From Drosophila miranda (taxonomy: Eukaryota > Arthropoda > Insecta > Diptera > Drosophilidae), in contig NC_046674.1 in assembly GCF_003369915.1 (NCBI RefSeq), positions 4,774,001 to 4,838,000 on the forward strand: 64,000 nucleotides of DNA, given 5' to 3'. Each line of letters opens with the position of its first letter. Positions within the stretch are counted from its first letter, which is position 1. The notes under the pieces were generated by a model, which was given only the letters and a program-made list of their open reading frames with translations, had not been told where the DNA came from and searched no databases. The position numbers and the translations under genes were made by a program. Shown one piece after another: positions 1 to 13,712 of the stretch.

Positions 1-53
1 TTCGTAAAGCGAGTGCCACAAGGAAAGGTGCAGAAAGGAGTGGTGTGGACTGA

Positions 54-72
54 GGGGGGGGGGGGGGGGGGG
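54..72. repeat. Poly(G) run of 19
   Basis: An uninterrupted run of G. Similar long G or C runs recur in the window, for example near 8459-8485, 11023-11038, 20940-20955, 26458-26470, 29168-29185 and 63677-63692. Such runs are prone to length error in sequencing. Confidence 0.95.
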
Positions 73-539
73 CAAGGTGTACACCCTTGCGGGGAAAACT
101 CTCTCTCTAACTCTTCTTCTTGAGCAGTGGCTGTCTCTGTTTTCTATATATCGTTTCGCGTATTCGAATGCATATAATAATGAAATGCAAAACAACAAAC
201 AGGGCGGCCATAAACAATTGCTGTGTGGCAGGAGGGGCAGGGTCCAAGGCATTGCAGGGAGGCGTCGGGAAATAGTTGCAACAACACAGAAACAAAACAA
301 CAACAACATATGCCACAAATAATTGTAGCAATCATAAAGCCAAGTGCGAGTGCATGAAGCTCACTCTCTCTGCCGCATGCCTCTTGGTTTCGCTGCTGGG
401 GGGAAGGTGGGAGGGGGGAAAGTTTAGCTTACAAAAAGAAATGGAGAGCGTAGCTCAGCCCTGGATACCCTTTAGTAATATATTGTTGGAGGAGGTGCAA
501 AGTACCACCCAAAAATACAATAAATACCAACGAATATAC

Positions 540-1160
540 TAGAAGTGCCAACAAAAATACCATACATTATATCGAAATACCAAAAATACTAGCCTCTAGT
601 ACTAAAATACTAAAAGTCCTTTTGAAAATTAAAAATAATACTATTGAAAATACTAGAAATACTATCAAAAGTACTAAACATACCATCTAAATATTATAAA
701 TGGTAAAAAGAATACCCTAAATACCATTAAAATACTAGAAAAGCGATAAAAGTACTCTAAATACTATTGAAGAAATCATAAATAGAAAAAATACTATCAA
801 AAATACTAGAAATACCATACGAAATACTAGAAAGGCCATCATAAATACTGCAAATACCATTAAAATCGATCAAAAATATTAGAATTCTATAAAAAATACT
901 AGAAATACCATACCAAATATTAGAAAGGCCATTAAAAATTCTAAAAAATACCATTAAAACGATCGAAAATACTAAAATGCTACGAAAAATACTAGAAATA
1001 CCATACCAAATATTAGAAAGGCCATCAAAAATTTTAAAAAATACCATTAAAACGATCGAAAATATAAAAATGCTATAAAAAATACTAGAAATACTATACC
1101 AAATATTAGAAAGGCCATCAAAAATTCTAAAAAAAGCTATAAAAAATACTTAAAACACTA
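540..1160. repeat. AT-rich tandem repeat with a 93-bp period
   Basis: The phrase AGAAATACCATAC or a close variant recurs at 808, 901, 994 and 1087, giving three exact 93-bp steps. Each unit also contains AAATATTAGAAAGGCCAT-like and AAATACCATTAAAA-like segments, or close variants. From about 540 to 800 a looser array of the sub-motif AATACTAGAAATACC runs without the higher-order period. Because 93 is a multiple of three, the minus strand shows an open frame at 757-1047 with a 31-residue repeat; I treat that as a by-product and not a gene. Confidence 0.9.
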
Positions 1161-4100
1161 TCGAAAATACACAAACTACTGAAAAAAATAGTCTGTTGAA
1201 TGTTTAATAAAGACATCTTTGAAATGGAATATTTTTGAATAAATAAAATTTTCTGGGAATAAAAAGACTTCCCTCGAAGCGCCACAAACATCTCCCGTAA
1301 GCCGTAGTACCCTTTATAATGGGTAGCACTCGTACAAACAACAGCCACAACACAATGGCAGCCAACAATAATTTAAATGTAATAAATAATTATACGCCAA
1401 GTGTTGAGTGCAACGTGCAACGTGCAACGTGCATTGAGGTGTGTCAAGTTGCCAACTCTAACCAGAGGGAATGAATGCCTCGGCACAAGGGAAAAGGGAA
1501 AGGTGGCAAGGGGGCAGGGAGGCGCGGAACAGAAGTAACCACAGCCCGACAACTGAAATTCGCTATAAAACATTCAAATGCAGGGGCACAGAACAGAACA
1601 GCCAGAGAAGCACACAGCCAGCCGCCAGCCGCCAGCCTTCTTTCAGACCCTCGAAAAATGCCACAACGCGCGATCCAAAGGGGCAGGCACTCTTCCCTTT
1701 CGCTGGTTTTTGCTGTGTTCTGTTTTGTTCTGTTCTGTTTGTGTGCTATTTGTACTGTTTTGTGGCGCCCCCGAACAGAGTCCAGGCGTTGTCTTGCGAG
1801 CGCTCGTCCTTTCGTGGACTGCACTTCCTCCTCTTCCTTCAGCCGCTTGAAGGCGAGTCCTTCTTGCCTTCCATCAGCGAGGAGGAGTACAGGCACTCGG
1901 ACTTGGACTTCATTCGGTCTGCAGTGGAGAGACGCGCCTTTTGTCACTGATGGAAACGTGACACGAGGCTTGCCTTGGCAATCAACCGAGGGTAGCTGTT
2001 GGATGACGCGTGAACTGAACTAAAAAAGGATCTACCAAGCATATTTATTCCTGGAATATTCTTATGGTATTCTCAGGATATATTTATGATCTATCGAACC
2101 CCAATATCCCTCGTATTCAATCAATTTCCCTCTCATTGCACATTAAATGAGGATATTGATCGCAGATCCAATTGGTTTTATTGTCATCTATCGGCCTGCC
2201 TGTATACTCAAGCCTTCTGGGGGTGTCACGATGCCATCCCCAGGCCCCAGGCTTCCGCGCGAATGGTGGGGCCAACAATTGTAACAATTTCTGCCCGTCG
2301 CTTGCTGCGTTGCTCATGTAATTTCCAGCAGGGAAGGGCAGTGGCTGCCACTTCCACAGTAAAAATTAACCTCTTGCAAATAGTAATTTATTGTTTCTGT
2401 TTTTTTCTCTCTTTCTTTTTGTTGTTTAGCATGAGGGGATAATGAGGATATATGGGGCTTGGGCTGGGGCTGGAACACCAAAAGCTTGCGCTTTGCGACG
2501 AGTTGCTGGATTGTAACGACTTGGGAGTTGCCTCTTGGACTGCGGTGCTTGCGTGTCCTTTGAAAGCTGATTGAAAGCGCAGTCCCCCCCCCCCCACACC
2601 CTTCAGGGGGTGGAGGAGAAAGTCTACAAAGTGTTAAAACGGCTGCACACAGTCATTAAATATGAATACTTGTATAAGCAGCAGCAGACAGACAAGCGAC
2701 TGGAAAAAAATACCATGGAGAAGGCACACACACACACACACACACGTACGCCTCCTCCATGCAGCAGGGGGCGGGGGGGGGCAGGAGGTGCCGTCACTCA
2801 TTATTCATGTGCGAGCAAATCTCTTAAGTTTAAATAGAAAGCAAGAAAGAAAGGAAAGTAAACCCCCCCCGCCCTCCCCCAAAAGGCGGCCCCCCCTGCC
2901 CAGCCGCTGTCTTCAGGTCAAGCGCTGAAATGTATGCTACGCTTTTTGTGCGCCAATCGAAGAGGCACCGGTGCCGCACCATGCAACTGCCGCTGCCACT
3001 GCCACTGCAACTGCAATCGCCGGAAGGGGTGGAGGGTGCAACGCACAGCAAAGCCTTGAAATAATATTTAATATTTAGAGAGACATAAATATTAAATGAG
3101 GCACAAAAGCTACTATGCAAAAAAGGTAGCCCGAGCCTCTCCGTGTGTGTTGCAAGTAGAATTACAGCTAACATTCCGACATTATTTCTGTGTCTGTGCA
3201 TGTGCGAGGGTATGCAAGGCTACGGGGCAGCCTATGCCACGCTCTTGAAGGGGCATACCCCCGGCTTGCGCTGCAGGGTATCCGCCGAGTCTTCGACTTT
3301 CGATTTTGGCTTTGGAAAAAAAAAAACTGCAACACTATTTTGCAGCCATGGCACGCTTTTCTTTGCTTTTGGGGCCCCCGCTGCACAGAGTTTTTCCCCA
3401 TTTGATACTTTGGGGAGTCGCGAGCAGACCGGAGAGCAGAAAGAGTCGAACTCTGAGCCGACGCCGCCGCCATCGTCAGAAGCCCATCGCCAGAGCTATA
3501 CGGAAAAGTCTTATGAAATATGCAAGGCCTGTGTAATTTCTTATTTAAAATGCCATTAAATTTTTTGAATAGCATAGAGAGAGAGAGAGCGGGAGAGAGA
3601 GGAGGCAGGAGGCAGGAGGCAGGGGCAGGAGGCACTGTCTAAAACATAGAGCGCAGCATGCACTCGGGCTCTGGGCTCTGGCTACTGGGGGTCCTGGGTA
3701 AATAGAGGCACGGCCCCGTCCACCCACTCTATATCCATGTGTGTGTGTGTGTGTGTTGGTGTGTGTGCTCACAGGTTAGACAAATAACGGTTTTGGGGTC
3801 TGGGGGCCTTTGGCTGCTGTTTGAGTTGCACACGGGGCCATGGGGGAGTCTCGGCTCTCGACTCTCGACTCTCGAAAGTCGGGGGCTTCGGCCAACTTTT
3901 AAAATGCATATTTGATTGTTTTTTTCTACCAGAGAGAGAGAGAGATAGAGTGGAGAGAGTGGTCCTGCATCCTAGAGAGGCATCCATGGGGTACGTGTAA
4001 TTAATACCAATCATGGAGGTACAGCTACTGCTCCCCCAAAAAGCGGGGCAAGTGCAGCAGCAGCCATCGAACGGACAGGCCGCATGCATCTTTAATGACG

Positions 4101-7100
4101 TGACGTGACGTTGGCTGGTCGCTGGTCGCCGGTCGCTGGTCGCCGGTCGCCGGTCTCTCCATTTTATATTATTTCAAACTTATTTCTAATGCCAATTGTC
4201 AGGCCTCCTGTCAAAAGTCTGTCCATTGCAAATGCATTTCGCATCTCTGAAATTCTGTATCTGTGATGCATCTGTATCTGTGTGTGGGTGTGTGTGTGTG
4301 GCAGCAACACCTTTATTAGTCAGCCATAATATTGATTTAGGCCGAGAGTCGCCGCCGCCATTCGCTGTCTGCCTCAAGATAATTATTGCCCACAGATACA
4401 CACACACACACACACACACACAGAGAGGAAACCATTACATATGTAAATACACACGCACACACACACACACAAAGAGCTTGCCGCAGAATTGCAGGTTGCA
4501 TGTTGCAGCTGAGATTGCAGCAGAGATTGTGGCAGCTTTGGAATTGATTTTGCCGCGCATCTGCGGAAACAGCGAAAATAATTCGAAGCACACACACACA
4601 CGCGCACACGCACACGCACACACATGGATTAAATTTGCATTAGGAACCGCTCTCTGGCAATTAGCGACAGGAGCAGGACATTCCGAGCAGAGGAGGCCCG
4701 AAGGAGGCTCTCCGCTTTGCTTTCGAGATTCCTTGAGGAGCGGCTTGGCCACTATGCGTGGGTGTTTGTGGGTGTTTGTGGGTGTGTGTGGGTGTGTGGC
4801 TGCTGTTTGCCCAGACGACCTGCCGCAAGCATTCGTCTCTATCTCTGTTTGATACCGATTCATAATCTGTTTGAAGTCCAAAATATATGGCTAATGTTTC
4901 GGCTTTGGTAATTCTCTCGAAGGAGGCATTTATGGCAGGGCGGCTCCAATGAAGGCAAAGAATTGTGGCAAAGTTCCGCCCCGCAGTAGTTTTCCCCTTC
5001 CTCTCGAGAACACAGTCTGTGCCAAAAGGCTGCGTCACTTTTATTTGTTTCGCTTAAAGTGCACGGAAATTGTCTGTAGCCCATTTAAAAATAAACAACA
5101 ATAAAATAAATAATTAAGAAATACGCTGCCTTTCTGCGTTTAATTATAAACAAAAGGCGCAGCCACAGAGGCGGCACAGGGGCGGGCACAGGGGCGGCAC
5201 AGGGGCGGCACAGGGGCGGCACATTGTTGTGAAATGAGCAAGAAATTAAATGAAAAATGAAATAATAAAACGCGTATTACATAAACGCTCGAAATAAATA
5301 CAAACGTACTCGTGCGTGTACTCATACTCATCTGAGTGAATATCTTTATAAATGATTCATTTACGTTTTCCCAAGAAAAAGCCAAAATCCCCCTCCCACC
5401 ACCCAAAAAAAAACGGCCAAGAAGCAGCCCCCCACGAAAATTGATTAAATAAATAAATGGCCAACAAAAACTAGATTTGTATTTATTTGCTGCGGTATTT
5501 ATGTATTTTTAGCATCGCAGCTAAAAAGAAATAAATCAAAAATCCTCGTTCGAAAATGAAACCAAATTCAAAGCCAAATGCGAAATGCGAAATGCGTAAG
5601 CCATTAGGGGGCGTACATATATGTATGTATGTATCTTAAAATGTATTTGGATGGATTGTTGGTCTTATAAATTTACACCAAAATCCCAATCCCATCATCT
5701 ATTGTCCGTAGTATACGATCTTCACTGTCCACTAGCCTTTTGAATGTTTGCTCTTTGAATTTCCAATATTTTATTTGTTCCTCTCTCTCTCTCTGTCTTT
5801 TTTTTGTTTGTATATATTTATATTTATTTTTTTTTTGTTTATTTAACATCGTTTTTTCAACAAGCATCCCTCAAACCCCACCCATCCCATCGCAATGCGA
5901 AACGAAACGAAACGCTTCTCTCGATTGTTTTAGTATCTGATTTTTTTATTTACTTTTAATGAGTCGCCCGCCGCGAAAAGCCGCACACAGATTTATATTT
6001 GGCTTTGGGATGGGGACTTTCGTGAGTTGCTAAAATGTTGCTGCCGCTATTAGGGCTCTACTTTTTCTTGTAGTTTTATTTTTCCATTTTCCATATTGTT
6101 TTTTTGCCCACTTTATACCCATTTTGTTGAAGGTTTTCATTTGTTTTTAGACATTAACTAAAATGTTTTACGTTTATTTTTTTATGGCCGGCCAATGACA
6201 GGCATTTTGGGGGCTCTAAAGGCTATAAAAACGGGTGGATGGGGGGGGTGTAGTGCACCCAAAGTATCTTCAAGTCCTTCTCTCCTTCCCAGATTCATCT
6301 TCGACGAATATCATTGGGTTTCAGCGACTTATCTGCAGTGTGGATTATATTTAAATGTATTTCCATCGCTTTTGTCTGCCATCCGCCATCTACCATTCGC
6401 CTTTTGGATTCACATTCACATTCCCATTCGAAAATTGACTTATTAATTAATTTATGCAGACACGTTTTAGTTTTATTATTTTTAAATTTGTGTAATTTGT
6501 GCCTTTGCCTACCCCTCGATGGGGTATATTGGACCCCGTGGCCTCTGCGCCTGCCACTCTTCTCAAGGGGTACATCGCGTTCGATGCGTTTCTCATTGTT
6601 TGTTTCACAACAAAAACAAAAACACCAAAACGACTGATATTTTATTATGTCTTTGGGCATAAATTATTTATCTCATTTTTGGCTTCAAGTTTTCTTTCAA
6701 TTTTGTTGTTTTTTGTTGGACTGCTGGTTGTTTTCCTTATTTTTGTATATTTCTATGATTATTTTTTATCTCTCGCTTCATTTAACAATGTTTTTTTTTT
6801 GTTTTTTTTTGTTTTTTTGATTTTTGATTTTTGATTTTCGATTTTTATGTCCCATCTATGGGCTGGCGTTTGAAATTTAAATAAATTAAATTTTATTAGT
6901 AAAAATTGACGAGCAAATATGCCGTGCTCTATGACAAAAACTACAAAGTTGTTCCACAAAAAACCCACAAAATGCTGCCAGAAGCGTTAGATACCCTTTG
7001 AGAGTCGTTGGGGATATGATATCTGGCTGATAAACGATGTATAAGATGGTCAGGTGATGATATATGGATTATATTTCGATGGATCTCTGAATTTTGAGGA

Positions 7101-8156
7101 TATTTTGTGGTTCCTCTTTAGTTACAAGAAATATTTCCTTTAAAGTCTCATTTAGTTATGGAAAGCACTTGGAAATATCCATATTTTAGATGGCTTATGG
7201 ATCGATTAAGGCCTCCTCTTGAACACAATCATCATACCCCTCTTTTCGGGGGTTAGAGTACAAACAACATAGTTTTGATTAATAAATGCGGCTCTATACC
7301 TCGGATTTACGATCTATATATATGCATATATGTTTATGATCCATCTGGCCATCTGTTTAAGATAGTTTTTATGGCAAAAACATCGGGAGGGGGGTGAGCA
7401 GGAGATGAGTACGCTTAGCGGGTATATTCTTTGATATTTCATACAAAGGAACACTCTTTTAGTATAAAGTTTTATTATTTTATTATTATGCCCCATGTTG
7501 CCGCCCTTCTGGCCCATAAATGGGATGTATCTGCAGTTCAGCGCGTTTATTGTCGCGCACAAAACGCGCCGCGTCATGAGCGAACCATAAAAAAAAAGAC
7601 TCCGCTCTGTCCGCTCTGTCGCTTTGTTGCTCTGTGGCTTTTGTTTCGTTTTGGAGACGAGGAATGGGGGGAGCGGGTGTGGGGGGGGGGGCTATTTTCA
7701 TTCATGCAGACAATTGAAATGCTTTCATTTAGCATTTGTCTTAGAAATGGTCTCGATCGAAGCCTCGTTAGGTCGCCCCCCCCCCGCTATGGGGAGTTGT
7801 ATAATTAGCTTGCGGCCCCAGCAGCCTTTCTTCGTAGCACGTAGCCGAGCCCGAGGTGTGAATCAATCAAAAACGTAGCTATTTTTAAGCACTGCTAAAC
7901 TTTGTATTTGATTTTTCACTCGACAGCCGCCACACGCCGATTGTCGGACCCAAAAAAAAATAAACAGAACAAACAGCTGACGATGGAGAGGTGAGGCTGG
8001 GGATCGTGTGATTGGAGAGTGAAAAAGTAGCAACAATTTTCGGAGGGGGGGATGTGGCCCCAGGGGGGGGCAGCAGATCGCTGGCCCAAAGGCCGAAGCA
8101 AATGTATTAAAATAAAATTTAAACATTTCGTCGCCGTCTGCGGGGCTCCACTCCTC

Positions 8157-8157
<1 letters not shown>

Positions 8158-8191
<34 letters not shown>

Positions 8192-8192
8192 T
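8158..8192. repeat. CT/GA microsatellite in the bab2 intron
   Basis: A run of CT dinucleotides broken once by GT. On the minus strand it is a GAGAG array, the core recognition sequence of GAGA factor, so it could bind Trl. That is inference from motif content alone. Confidence 0.85.
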
Positions 8193-8458
8193 GTTGTTGT
8201 TTTTTATAACATTTGCGCATGCGCAAACTGCCAAACGAGCAAATTAATAATTAATGCAAATAAACACACAAAAAGCCAGCGACACGATCCACAAAAAAGA
8301 AAACCAAAAAAACCAAAAAAAAAAAACAAAAGCAGAAGAAGAACAAAAGAAGATACAACAAAATCAGAACGCACGTGTAACAGCGCTTTTGATTAATAAA
8401 GTAACAATTTAAATAAATATTATTAATAACGCCACTTTCGGGGTTGATCGGCGGGGGC

Positions 8459-8485
8459 GGGGGGGGGGGGGGGGGGGGGGGGGGG
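8459..8485. repeat. Poly(G) run of 27
   Basis: The longest homopolymer G run in the window, with further G-rich sequence on its left side. It could form a G-quadruplex and is a likely place for assembly length error. Confidence 0.95.
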
Positions 8486-9057
8486 AGCGGGAGGCCGAGG
8501 GCTATAAATAACGAGGCAACGTTCGAATGAGTCTCCGGATGAATGCCTAAATGTGAATGGGAATTGGAGTTCAAGAGTGGATTTTGGGAATGGCAAACGA
8601 GCACCGATTACAGGTCCAGCAGGTGCCATATGTTCTAGGGGGCCGAATAATTATGTGGCTAACTGTTTAAATGTTAATTGAGTAACGGGAATGTCGTTTA
8701 TCGAGATCGGGGCAGATCGATGGATAAAGAGAAGAGTGGCGAATGGTTGGAGTGCCTGATTAATGTATAAATTCCACTTTGAATAACGGAATTTTGGGGG
8801 GAATATTAAGCAGGAATGTCCTGTGTAGATTTGCCACTAAAAAAAACGACTTTTCATTCATTTCCGCCAGACCCCAGGGGGCAGAAGGGAAACAAACCGG
8901 AGGGGGGGCTTAGAAGGCAGGAAAATGGCTCGAAAAAATACAAAAAATAATAATGTTTCGAGAGAAGTACACCCCTCCCTGCCCCCCTGCCCCCTCTAGC
9001 ATCAAAAGCAGCCTCGTCACGATGACAAAGCAACGGCGGGACTGGCTCTCCTACTAC

Positions 9058-9087
9058 TATTCGTATTCGTATTCGTATTCGTATTCC
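9058..9087. repeat. Hexanucleotide GTATTC repeat
   Basis: About four to five copies of GTATTC in the bab2 intron. A second array of four copies of the same hexamer lies at 12133-12156. Confidence 0.9.
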
Positions 9088-12000
9088 ATATATCTTAGCC
9101 AGTGGAAAAACTATATAATTACTCCGCACAAATAAATGTGCCTCAAACTGACCGACAAAAATGAGGGAAAACTATGGCAGGAAAGCGCAGAGGGGAGGGG
9201 TAAAAAAAACCATTAATTAAAAACTATAAAAAAAAAAAATACAAAATTACACGATCATATTTTATTGTATTCGGTGAGGGGAGGGGCTTGGTATTTTCGC
9301 TCTTTTACATTTTATATTTTTAATTGCTGGCGACGTAAAAGTTTTCCCACTTTTTGTATTATTATTATTTAAATTTCTTTATAATTACAGTGCGGCAGAG
9401 CCAGAGACGGGGACGGGGAGGGGGAGGGGGAGAGGGGGAGAGAGGATTGTCGCTTGTTTCTTTGTCTCCAGGTCTCTGGCCGCTATGCATATGCGATGCG
9501 ATTCTCCCACTTTCATATTCGAGAGTGGGCGGGTGGTAGGGGGTGGGGGGGGTGGGAGGGGGGTGTCCACTTTTAATGACCATGCGGCAGGCGTTGGCTT
9601 TCAATTGACATGAGCACCTGTCTGTCTGTAATTTCTATACGTATGTAGTATTTATTACACAAAGTTTTAATTGTTGGATTCAATAGAATAAAAAAAAAAA
9701 AACACCCAAATACCCAAAATACCAAAAAGGTAATTACAATTTATGCGCTCAATAATTAGAGACACAAGAAATGGTTTTCAAAGGGAATTTTAAACAGGAG
9801 GTTTGGGGCACGAGGCAGAGACAGATCTGACACAGATCAAGGCATGCCTGAGTCACCGTTCTGGACTTGGAGCTGGACCACTCCCCGAACACACTTAATA
9901 AACCAATTTTTGATTGTAAGCCGTTGACATGAATCAGCAGCATCACCTGGCCTGCTCCTCCTCGAATCCTCTCAGCCGTTGCACCCCCCAAAAGGTCTGC
10001 ATTTGCATCTCTTAGTCAGCATTTGCACATACATACATACATAATTATGCCTCAAACAAAAGGCAAACATTGTGGGGCAGAGGAAGTGGCATAGGAAGCC
10101 GTCGAATGAGTGAGTATCTTGTATCTGGTATCTGGCGCACATGCGAAAGACAGTTCAAAGACCTGTTCCGGCGAACATATATAAACTAAATGTCAAGAAA
10201 CTATCACAGAACAGATTCAGGCGATTCAAACAGATGAATAATAATAAATACAAGCAATTAATTATCATGAAACGCGAGGGGCATACAGCCATGCCACCAC
10301 CAGCTGCTGCTGCTGCCGCTGCTGCTGCAGCAAGGGGAAAAGATAGATAGATACAGATATTCGTATACGGATCTGGTGGGAATTATTTTGTCTAAATTGC
10401 AAGTCGCTGACGCTGCGGTTTTGCCATGCTTAACCGATTTCATTGTGCAATAAATGTGCATAAATAATGCCAGAAATGTACCAAAGAAATACCCTAGATC
10501 AGATCGGGTCTTAAGACTTAATCTTATAATTATACAAATAAATTTCGGCGAAATGTGCTGGCCTTAAGCTTATAAATGGTATATATCTAAGAAAGAGGTC
10601 TTCCAAGGTGCAAGTTTGAGGCAGAGGCTGGCAGATACCCTGTAAAATGCTACTAAATGACATAGACAGACGCCAGCAGTGGTGGCAGGCAGCAGCTACA
10701 CGGAAAATGACTCAGCCACATAAATTTAATTATAGCTCGGGCGCAGAATTTATTTAGTTTTGTGCCTCAGTCCATTATAAAGTAGGCAAACACACACACA
10801 CACACATGGTAGGAGAGAGGGGGAAACATATTGCTGTGCACATTTATGTGCGATATATAAAAATATTTAATTAATTATATGGCCAGAGCGAGAGAGCGAG
10901 AGACTAAACTAAAAGTATTCCTGGAAATGCGGCAAATAAATAAGCAAATAGATGGGGAAATAGATGGAGCTAGAGCTAGCAAAAGGTTGGGCTGCCTCTC
11001 CCGCAGAGCCAATGGAGGCTTTCCCCCCCCCCCCCCCCTCACCCCCTCCCTTCCTCATTCCCCCTGTAGCTTTTCCAATCGTGGCTGTGCGTGAGGCATT
11101 TAGGAAAAATTAGACAGCATTTAGTTTTCAATTTTTGTCGTGTTTTTAATACCGAAAATGAGCGGCGGCACACATTTGCGATTCATTTAAATTTATTGCT
11201 GCCGCTGCTGTTGCGTTTGTAATTAATAAAGTAAATTTGACCTCACAAAGATGTAGACACCAGACAGATACAGATGCAGATACAGATACAGACATAACGC
11301 AGAGATACAGAGTCTTCGGCGAAGACAGGCGACAATATGAATGAATGAATGCCAGAAGATGAGAGAGCCGCAGCAGAGGCAGAACCCAAATAGAGGCATG
11401 ACAAACGGCTGCGAGTGCAATTAGCAGGCAGCAGCCAACAGCCAACAGAAGTTGCAGATACATCTGTATCTTCTGTGGACACTGTAGCTGTGGCTGTGGC
11501 TGTGCCTCTAGACTGGGGCAAGTGCCTTGATAAATGTCTTTGACAGCGCAGAAAACAAACTGTGCAAATATTTGACAAAATACAACTATAAATATTGCTT
11601 AAGAATTAATGCTGCTGCTGCGTGTATCTGTTGCTGCCACTGCCACTGCTGCATGCATCTGTCGCCTGCAGACAAATAGACGCGACGCGAGGCGACTCGA
11701 CTCTCGCGACTCTCATACAGTGACACCAAAAAGTGCGTGACAAGACGCTGGGGCACAACTGTGCGCCGTGCGGCTTTTGCGGCCTGTCAACGGCAGCAGC
11801 AGCTTCATCTACAGATGCGGTGTGTCCGAGAGCAGCCAAGAACCGCATGTATCTGTATCTGCCACACACTCTCCGCGAGTAACGGTGTCAATTTAGCAAC
11901 CGCAGCGTAGCGACTCTCCATCAGATGCATGCAGCATGCAGCAGGCAGGCAGCAGGCAGGCAGCAGGCAGGGCAGGGCGTGGTCAGAGGCCGCCACGAAG

Positions 12001-12132
12001 TTGGCTTTTGTCTTTAAGCCAGGCCATTTCCTTGGGGCCATGGGCCATAGCCAGGGCTCTCTAACGTCTGTTGACACGCCGTGTGCGCCGTGTGTTTTGT
12101 GCCGTTAAATAAATATTGAATGGAAAATGAAT

Positions 12133-12156
12133 GTATTCGTATTCGTATTCGTATTC
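12133..12156. repeat. Hexanucleotide GTATTC repeat, second array
   Basis: Four perfect copies of GTATTC, the same unit as at 9058-9087. Confidence 0.9.
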
Positions 12157-13008
12157 ATTGAGTAAATATTGTAAATGCGATAGTTGCTGTTTGTCCACGA
12201 AAGAAACCGATGGAACAGCAGACCAGGGGGGAAGGGGGGATGGGGATGGAGAGGATGAGGATGAGGATGAGGAGTGCCTGCACTTGCATTTGCATTTTTC
12301 TGCGGCACAGGCAGGTGGCAGGTGTCTCTGGAGTGGAGTGTATCCACAAGATACACACTGCTAGACCCAATTCTTGCTAAAAAGAATGATGCCCCCCCCT
12401 CCACCCTTGTGGCAGGGTATTGGGCAACGACTTTCTAAACAATTCTCTTGCCTCATGCCGCATGCCTCATAAAACTAATAAAATGCATAAAAATGGAGTA
12501 GAGGAAAAACCCCAGAAAAATTACAGACAAAAAAAAAAAGAAAAAAGCATTAAAAACTCGGGAAAAATGGAAACATATGTTTCGCTTTACAAATTATATA
12601 TCCAATCGTAATAATTATACGCCTCAGAGAAGCAGAGGGAGAAGAGAGATAGAGAGAGAGAGAGGGAGAAAGGAGATAAATTCATGTGGCAGCGTACCTC
12701 CGCCTCCTCGGACTCTTACATTCGGATCTTTTCTGGCCACCAAGCGGGGGTGCAACAGAAAGAACAATTGCAACGAAGGGGAAGGGAAAGAGGGGGAGAG
12801 GAGGAGATGGAGAGGTAGAGGTAGAGGAATGGCTAAATTAAGAAATGCAACGAACAGGAGAAGGAGGCCTGCGGGGTGCAAGCGGGAGAATAAATAAATG
12901 AAAGAAGAAACACAGAAAACAAAAACAACAACAACAAAAAAAGAGAGAGAGAATTTGTTCTACGGGAAATGTACACAAAGTAATAAATATTGATGTTCCC
13001 GAAAGAGA

Positions 13009-13010
13009 AG

Positions 13011-13043
<33 letters not shown>

Positions 13044-13044
13044 G
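13009..13044. repeat. GA microsatellite
   Basis: A nearly pure GA run on the plus strand in the bab2 intron; a possible GAGA-factor target by motif only. Confidence 0.85.
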
Positions 13045-13424
13045 GCAGCGAGGAGTGCAAGAACATTCCTCTTACATGTGTTTCTCCTTTCAGATACACA
13101 GATACACATCCACAAGATACATTTAATAATTCACAGATGCATTTGCAGCAGCCAGCAGCAGCCAGCAGAGGCATCCAGCATCCAGCAGCAGATGTGTTAA
13201 AATTCGTAAAGTAATAAAATAACAAATCAAATGCCCGGCGCAACAAATACACAAAAGATCCATGCATCAAACGATGTGGCATGAGGGAGATGGAGCGATG
13301 TGGCAGCGCAACTTCAAAGGAAAAGTCGAGTTGGTCGAAATGCCGTGTTTACAGCCAGATGCATGCAGCAGCAGCAAATGCAACATCCATCGAATGCAAT
13401 CGCGGGATAAATAAACATTGGAAA

Positions 13425-13462
13425 ACACACACACACACGCACACACACACACACACACACAC
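13425..13462. repeat. CA microsatellite
   Basis: A CA dinucleotide run with one interrupting CG. Other CA/GT runs occur near 2725-2745, 3735-3755, 4395-4470, 4590-4625 and 10789-10806. Confidence 0.85.
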
Positions 13463-13712
13463 AGTCACAGACACTCTCTTGTACAAGAAATGGACTCCGC
13501 TCCTCGATTTCGCTCACTTTGCCGCCTGCCTGCCACTGCCACTGCCACTAATTTCACACCAAATTATGCTCCTGCCACAAGGATGCTGCTGCCGCTACCG
13601 CTGCTGCTATCCGGTGAGACGCTGCCACAAAAGGATTCCCGGCCGCAGTGCCTAAGCAACTGGAAAACCCACGAGCCGCATCAGCAGCACCAGCGAGAGC
13701 TAGTGGAGTGTA

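Noticed and set aside
808-1130. CRISPR-like regularly spaced repeat
   Set aside because: The units are contiguous satellite repeats without unique spacers, in a eukaryotic intron.
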